NCBI GenBank assembly: GCA_000403945.1
Contig: APFI01000100.1
Location: forward strand, 1-10,120
Origin: Desulfovibrio sp. Dsv1
GTDB taxonomy: Bacteria > Desulfobacterota > Desulfovibrionia > Desulfovibrionales > Desulfovibrionaceae
Length of the DNA stretch: 10,120 nucleotides
Direction: 5' to 3'
Made by a program: the position numbers and the translations under genes. Shown here one piece after another: positions 6,406 to 10,120 of the stretch (positions are counted from its first letter, which is position 1; the number at the start of each line of letters is the position of its first letter). The notes beneath the pieces were generated by a model. That model ran no database searches. It was given only the letters and a program-made list of their open reading frames with translations, and was not told where the DNA came from.

Positions 6406-6522
6406 TTATTGAGGCGGATATGTTATCCGAAAAGATTCGGGATCCGCGATCCATGCATGAAAGGCTAAAAATCCCGTGATTACGCTTAAAAAAAGCAGGG
6501 CTGCGGCGGTTATCTGCCTCAT
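6406..6522 (-). CDS. possible small membrane peptide of 38 residues
   Basis: A short open frame starting ATG AGG CAG ATA and ending TAA. It encodes basic MRQ, one hydrophobic stretch (about 4-21: ITAAALLFLSVITGFLAF) and a polar tail HAWIADPESFRITYPPQ. This is the layout of a single-span small protein or an uncleaved signal anchor. It lies on the same strand and 111 bases upstream of the Met-rich gene. No Shine-Dalgarno is visible. The IS remnant begins within a few bases of the start codon, so it could also be the surviving C-terminal end of a longer gene cut by the insertion. I do not recognise a family. Its hydrophobic pattern is better than chance would usually give, but it is unproven. 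Confidence 0.4.
   Translation of the reverse strand: MRQITAAALLFLSVITGFLAFHAWIADPESFRITYPPQ
6415..6452. repeat. two tandem short palindromes
   Basis: CGGATA-TGT-TATCCG (6415-6429) and GGATC-CGC-GATCC (6440-6452) are perfect inverted repeats with the same 3-base spacing, and their centres lie 24 bases apart. They fall inside the possible 38-codon frame and about 120-160 bases upstream of the Met-rich gene. They could be an operator pair or chance. Confidence 0.4.
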
Positions 6523-6582
6523 GTGTACTGGTTCAGACTTGATCTGACAGTGTTTTTCGTTTTGACGGATATTCCTGTCCGG

Positions 6583-7090
6583 TCAGTTCAGTTGTCCGGC
6601 CTTTTTCATCCCGGGCCTCTTTCCGTCAAGGAGTGCCTGCATGGGCGTTCTGCAGCGGCACATTTTTCCTTGATGCGTTCTTTCCGAGTTGCAGCGTCCA
6701 TCCAGGACGTCCAGATCGATCTGCAGCTCCTCCAGGAGAGTGATACAGCTTGCGCCGGCAAGCAATCTGATAAAACTCGTGCAGCACCGTTTTTATGGAA
6801 ACGTTCGCAGATATCATTGGCCTGCGGATGCCGTGCCTTGGTCTTGATGTGCCCTGTGCCGTTCACGTCAGGATAGAGTTCATAATCGTGCTGTTCAAGC
6901 TTTCCGCAATATTCCGCGCCCCTGCCCGTCAGGATTCGGATAAGACCCATTTCCCGTGAGGAGAAGAAGGGCAAAACCCGGCCGTTCAAAAGGCCAGCAC
7001 CGGTGATGGGCGTTTTGGTCGTGTACAACTTGCCAGCGGCCCATCTGGAGCAGGTGTCCACGAAAGTTTGCCGGTGAATGCGCCCCACGC
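6583..7090 (-). pseudogene. IS481-family transposase, C-terminal half, frameshifted
   Basis: The rve-type integrase core is recognisable: GRIHRQTFVDTCSRWAAGKLYT (first Asp in TFVDT), then LTGRGAEYCG, then KARHPQAN and ICERFHK (Glu present). The frame breaks after ERFHK. One extra A in the A run near 6795 shifts to KTVLHEFYQI. A second extra base near 6743 shifts to LEELQIDLDV, SERTHQGKM, RTPMQALLDGK and the natural end GQLN with stop at 6583. In relatives the second catalytic residue lies in LTDRG; here it is LTGRG (codon about 6924-6926), so the active site is also lost. The N-terminal HTH half is absent and replaced by IS5 sequence. Confidence 0.8.
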
Positions 7091-7364
7091 TCTTCAGGGT
7101 CACGGGCGAGTGCCTCGGGGATTTTTCGGAATACGCCCGTTTTGCCCCACTTGCCGAATCGGCGACAGCAGGTTGATGAAGACGGGAATCTCTCCGGCAA
7201 GTCAGCCCAGGCGGCACCAGTGCACAATAGCCACAAGATGCCGTTCGGTACAGGGCGGTCATCATGAACAGGATATGCCTTCCCCGCACGGAGGAAGCCT
7301 CACTTGCAGGGAAAGGTTCCAAAATTGCCCATTGTTCATCTGTTAATCCCTGGTATTTGTTCAT
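7090..7364 (-). pseudogene. IS5-family transposase, N-terminal half, frameshifted
   Basis: It starts at ATG 7364 with MNKYQGLTDEQWAILEPF, the typical opening of IS5-family DDE transposases. RGRHILFMMTALYR follows. A missing base near 7250 shifts the frame to NGILWLLCTGAAWADLPERF, SSSTCCRRFGKWGKTGVFR and KIPEALARDPEERG. The catalytic DDE core is missing because the sequence switches near 7090 to the IS481-type half. The switch falls in a stretch (ctgaagagcgtggggcgcat) that reads as EERG in one frame and LKSVGRI in the other. The segment 7131-7192 recurs at the left edge of the window. Confidence 0.8.
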
Positions 7365-7390
7365 GAAATTCGATTGCACGATTTTCATGA
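7361..7390. repeat. inverted repeat at the IS5 transposase start
   Basis: TCATGAAA (7361-7368) and TTTCATGA (7383-7390) form a perfect 8-base inverted repeat with a 14-base spacer; the first arm includes the transposase start codon on the - strand. It may serve translational or transcriptional self-control of the original IS, or be part of its end region. Confidence 0.45.
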
Positions 7391-7518
7391 CTTTTTCTGA
7401 AATTATGAAATGACTTCTAGTCTTAGCCAAGACAGCCCCTAAATAAAACATGAGTACAGACAGAAGAGCGCCTTTCACCTCTGAAAGTGCAGTGATCTTT
7501 CCTTCTCTCATTTTCTGC

Positions 7519-8487
7519 ATGATGAGGTCTCCCTGCTTCTTCTTTTTACTGGTTGGAACAACGATTTTCTCCGCCTCGGCCGCGTCTTGTATGGAGGATG
7601 GCATGGACAAACCCGCCCGGCTTACAGAATCGGATACCATTGCCGACATGGTGAATCATCCCGCTTTTGCCGGTTTTGGAGCGCATCTGGTTCCGAGGTC
7701 ACAGGACGCGCACAGCCGTTTGCCCCTGAGTGAAGTCGGGCGGCTCATGCCCTGGCACAGCCACGTGCGGCCCGACATTGTGACGGCCGCCCTGAACCGC
7801 ATGATAGACGACGCCATGACTGGCAAGACCGTGTTTTACCCTTTTCATGCGGAGCGGGAAAAGCAGGAACGAACCGGCCTGTTTTATTACAGGGGCAAAC
7901 CAGGCGCCCCCTTTGCTCTGATTTTTCCGGGCGGGGGCTTTAGTTATGTCGGTTCCCTGCATGAAGGCTTTCCGCTGGCGGAGGTGTTGAGCCGCAAGGG
8001 GTACAACGCCTTTGTCCTGCACTACCGTACCGGCGGGCCGACGGTGGCGTATGAAGACATGGGCGCCGCGCTTTCCTGGATTTTCCGCCATGCGGAAGAG
8101 CTGGAAGTATCCACGCAGGGCTATTCCCTGTGGGGTGGCTCGGCAGGCGCACGTATGGCTGCCGACCTTGGCTCATACGGCGCGGCGGCCTTTGGCGGCA
8201 AATACATCCCGCGCCCGGCAACTGTGGTCATGGGCTACACCGGGCACGAACGCTACACGAAGAACGATCCCCCGACCTTTGCCATGGTCAGTCAGGATGA
8301 CCCCATAGCCTCCCCGCGTGTGATGGAGCGCAGGATTGCGGCGCTGAACGCGGCAGGCGTGGATACCGAATTTCATCTGTACCGGCACGCCGGGCACGGT
8401 TTCGGCGTCGGTACGGGAACCGATGCGGAAGGCTGGATGGAACTCGCCGTCCGTTTCTGGGAACAACAATTGACAAAGAAAGATTAA
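7519..8487 (+). CDS. alpha/beta hydrolase (esterase-like), probably exported
   Basis: A serine hydrolase of the alpha/beta fold, 322 residues from ATG 7519. Motifs in order are MPWHSHVRPD (about 77-86), the oxyanion-loop FPGGGFSYV (136-144), the nucleophile elbow LWGGSAGAR with Ser208, an acid candidate in SQDDP (Asp260/Asp261), and the catalytic His293 in HAGHGFG. This arrangement is typical of BD-FAE/acetyl-esterase-type enzymes; the substrate is unknown. The N-terminus is uncertain. From 7519, MMRSPCFFFLLVG...SASAAS looks like a signal peptide but has no ribosome site. ATG 7603 has a strong GGAGG 5 bases upstream and would give a 294-residue cytoplasmic form. The frame is open back to ATG 7450, next to the IS. 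It lies 12 bases upstream of a broken second hydrolase, so the three + strand genes were probably one operon. Confidence 0.85.
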   Translation: MMRSPCFFFLLVGTTIFSASAASCMEDGMDKPARLTESDTIADMVNHPAFAGFGAHLVPRSQDAHSRLPLSEVGRLMPWHSHVRPDIVTAALNRMIDDAMTGKTVFYPFHAEREKQERTGLFYYRGKPGAPFALIFPGGGFSYVGSLHEGFPLAEVLSRKGYNAFVLHYRTGGPTVAYEDMGAALSWIFRHAEELEVSTQGYSLWGGSAGARMAADLGSYGAAAFGGKYIPRPATVVMGYTGHERYTKNDPPTFAMVSQDDPIASPRVMERRIAALNAAGVDTEFHLYRHAGHGFGVGTGTDAEGWMELAVRFWEQQLTKKD

Positions 8488-8499
8488 AGAGATGTGACG

Positions 8500-8806
8500 A
8501 TGAAGTCAAAAAAACTTTTTGCCGGGCTTTTGCTTGCGGCGGGACTTGTCACGGCTACGGTCGCAATGGCGGATGAAGCAGTTTCCGAATCATTGGCCAT
8601 CAAGGAGCAGGGAGCTTTCGCTGCGGAGAAGGCACAGTCATTCCCGCCAAAGCCCCCTATAATCCGCTGAGTCCCCAAGCATCCGGGCAAACATTGCACG
8701 GCGACCACGCCTATATATTCTGCCAAGTCCCGGTACATGCCCAAAATACTCTCTGGCCTTTCCGCACGGAGCGGGCCAGTTAGCCAACGCATGGGAAATC
8801 ACATAA
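8500..8806 (+). pseudogene. decayed N-terminal remnant of a second exported alpha/beta hydrolase
   Basis: ATG 8500 opens a signal peptide MKSKKLFAGLLLAAGLVTATVAMA followed by DEAVSESLAIKEQGAFA. The frame ends at TGA 8668-8670 after 56 codons, but the sense continues in another frame from about 8628 as GTVIPAKAPYNPLSPQAS and TLHGDHAYIFCQVPV. It continues in a third frame from about 8738 as KYSLAFPHGAGQLANAWEIT, up to TAA at 8804-8806. HGAGQ is the oxyanion-hole motif of an alpha/beta hydrolase group that normally continues for more than 200 residues. Those residues, including the nucleophile Ser, are absent. Two single-base changes plus a 3' deletion thus killed the gene. The exact family name is from memory. 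Confidence 0.7.
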
Positions 8807-8857
8807 CTCCGAGAGCTTTTGGACATATTTTTTAACCATCAACCGGAGAACACAGCA

Positions 8858-9706
8858 ATGAACAAGAACATGGAACAGAGAATATTGGGAAAAGACCTTA
8901 AAGTATCCGCCATTGGGCTGGGCTGCATGGACATGAGCCACGGCTACGGCGACCCGAAAGACAAGGGGGAGATGATAGAGCTCATACGCAAGGCCTATGA
9001 ATTGGGCGTGAACTTTTTCGACACAGCCGAATGCTATGGCCCGTACATCAATGAAGAACTCGTGGGCGAGGCCCTGAAACCCCTGCGCGACAAGGTGAAA
9101 GTTGCCACCAAGTTTGGCATACAGCTCAAGAATTTCAAACAGACGCTTGACAGCCGGCCGGAGACCATCCGCCAAAGCGTTGAGGGTTCGCTACGCCGTC
9201 TGCGCACCGACCATATCGGCCTCTATTATCAGCACCGCATGGACAAAAACACGCCGATAGAGGAGGTCGCGGAAACCATCGCACGGCTTATGAAGGAGGG
9301 CAAGGTGCTGCATTGGGGGCTGTCGGAGGCTGGCAAGGATAATATCCGCCGCGCTCATGCCGTGCTGCCGCTAACCGCCGTGCAGAACGACTTCCGCTCT
9401 ACAGTTCCCCGCTTTCAAGCTGAAAATATCGCCGCCAACATGGACATAGTGGAGTTGGTCAAATCCGTTGCCACGCGCAAGGGCATCAGCCCGGCGCAGG
9501 TGGCGCTGTCATGGCTCAGGGCACAGAAGCCGTTCATTGTTTCCATTCCTGGAAGTCGCAGTCTGAAGCATCTTGAAGACAATATCGATGCGGTCGCCGT
9601 GACCTATACCGATGAAGAAATGCGGCAGCTGAACGCCGCGATCGACAGCATCCAACTGCAAGGCGATCGCTATTCGCCAGAAAATCAGAAGAATATTGAT
9701 CGATAA
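8858..9706 (+). CDS. aldo/keto reductase with an internal deletion
   Basis: An NADPH-dependent carbonyl reductase family member, 282 residues from ATG 8858 (GGAG 9 bases upstream; an in-frame ATG at 8819 has no homology). The catalytic tetrad is intact: Asp55 and Tyr60 in FFDTAECYG, Lys85 in VATKFG, His126 in YYQHRMD. The C-terminal part has VPRFQAEN, KGISPAQVALSWL and FIVSIPGSRSLKHLEDN, the NADPH-phosphate-binding region. Between LPLTAVQ (ending Gln176) and NDFRSTVPRF (from Asn177) relatives carry about 50 more residues, including the SEY...PLG..FLTG segment of barrel strands 6-7. Full-length relatives are about 330 residues. The frame is kept, so a protein may be made, but barrel closure and cofactor binding should suffer. 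Treat it as a probable pseudogene or degraded enzyme. Confidence 0.85.
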   Translation: MNKNMEQRILGKDLKVSAIGLGCMDMSHGYGDPKDKGEMIELIRKAYELGVNFFDTAECYGPYINEELVGEALKPLRDKVKVATKFGIQLKNFKQTLDSRPETIRQSVEGSLRRLRTDHIGLYYQHRMDKNTPIEEVAETIARLMKEGKVLHWGLSEAGKDNIRRAHAVLPLTAVQNDFRSTVPRFQAENIAANMDIVELVKSVATRKGISPAQVALSWLRAQKPFIVSIPGSRSLKHLEDNIDAVAVTYTDEEMRQLNAAIDSIQLQGDRYSPENQKNIDR

Positions 9707-9800
9707 AGAGATTGTCACGGCCAGAAGCGCTGAAATCGTACAACTGCTCAGAGAGCGTTTCCCGCAAACAGCCTTGCCCCTGCAGTTAGTTCAGGACTCA

Positions 9801-10120
9801 TCAATTGAGATGAAAGATACCACCAACAGCAAGGCAGATGGCTGAAAGAGGTATGGGCACAGCGGTCGTACCGGGTCGCAATACGACGCCAGTCCTTCAG
9901 CTTGCCGAATGCATTTTCAACGAGATACCGGCGTTTATGCAATGTCCTGTCAAGAGGAATTGCCCTGTTTCCCGTTTTCGCGCGGGAATACAGACCGTCA
10001 TCCTCCTGGCTCTCGGAGATTTCCGCAACCATGCGGCATCATGCCCTCCGTCCGACAGAAAGATGCTGTCATCGGAAAGAACATGCTGGAGAACGGCCGC
10101 ACCCTTGTAGTCGCCGGCTT
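9801..10120 (-). pseudogene. IS5-family transposase, C-terminal part, frameshifted and cut by the window edge
   Basis: Reading leftward from the window edge: GDYKGAAVLQHVLSDDS, SDGGHDAAWLRK and VCIPARK lie in one frame. GNRAIPLDRTLHKRRYLVENAFGKLKDWRRIATRYDRCAHT lies in another (shift near 9980). After a second shift near 9850 the natural end SAICLAVGGIFHLN has its stop at 9801-9803. R-x3-E-x6-K in RYLVENAFGKLK is the IS5-family signature around the third catalytic acid. The two frameshifts indicate an inactive copy. It probably belongs to the same IS type as the N-terminal pieces at 1-62 and 7090-7364, but no shared bases allow a direct check. No convincing terminal repeat was found between 9707 and 9800. 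Confidence 0.8.

Larger units (their letters stand above)
6525..7440 (-). mobile_element. mosaic insertion-sequence remnant (IS481-type 3' half plus IS5-type 5' half)
   Basis: Two unrelated transposase halves lie head to tail on the - strand: an IS5-type N-terminal half (about 7090-7364) runs into an IS481-type C-terminal half (about 6583-7090). Candidate outer ends are the sequence containing GGTTCAGACTTGATCTGACAG near 6525-6550 and GCCAAGACAGCCCC near 7426-7439, which read outward would begin GGGGCTGT. No matching partner ends are present, so the boundaries are approximate. Both halves are frameshifted, hence the element is dead. Confidence 0.7.

Noticed and set aside
6606..7649. Single 347-residue - strand frame across the IS region
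   Set aside because: It joins an accidental leader, an IS5 N-terminus, a frameshifted middle and an IS481 segment. It is a by-product of the mosaic and not a real gene.
9707..9800. Possible gene scrap reading EIVTARSAEIVQLLRERFPQ after the reductase
   Set aside because: It is protein-like in composition but has no start, no recognised family and runs into the IS end; too short to support.

Overview
The window looks like a bacterial accessory region, probably from a Gram-negative anaerobe or microaerophile. The sequence shows Sec signal peptides, periplasmic redox proteins, a moderately GC-rich composition and decayed IS5- and IS481-type insertion sequences. These would fit a Desulfovibrionaceae-like genome, but that assignment rests on general resemblance and is not proven. 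No RNA genes or CRISPR arrays were seen.

Left part (1-1474, + strand): a 62-base scrap of an IS5-family transposase is joined in frame to the last ~70 codons of what looks like an SMP-30/gluconolactonase protein. An intact NepI-like MFS efflux transporter follows 18 bases later.

Centre (1552-6522, - strand): this is the most coherent block. In transcription order it holds a possible 38-residue membrane peptide, a small exported methionine-rich MXKDX-repeat protein, an OmpR-type response regulator, a membrane histidine kinase whose extracytoplasmic domain carries a Cys-Cys pair, a CcdA-thioredoxin fusion, and a secreted fused methionine sulfoxide reductase MsrA-MsrB. The genes from the regulator onward overlap or sit within ~35 bases of each other. 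I read the block as a self-contained envelope oxidative-damage circuit. The kinase and regulator would sense oxidant. The Met-rich protein would absorb it as methionine sulfoxide. MsrAB would repair the sulfoxides, and CcdA-Trx would carry cytoplasmic electrons out to recharge MsrAB.

Right part (6525-10120): a mosaic insertion-sequence remnant (IS481-type 3' half joined to IS5-type 5' half) abuts the upstream end of the block. It is followed on the + strand by a probably intact alpha/beta hydrolase, a frameshifted and truncated remnant of a second hydrolase, and an aldo/keto reductase that has apparently lost about 50 internal residues in frame. The window ends in the frameshifted C-terminal part of another IS5-family transposase on the - strand. 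The flanks are therefore visibly eroding by IS activity and small deletions, whereas the central reductase block has intact reading frames and motifs.
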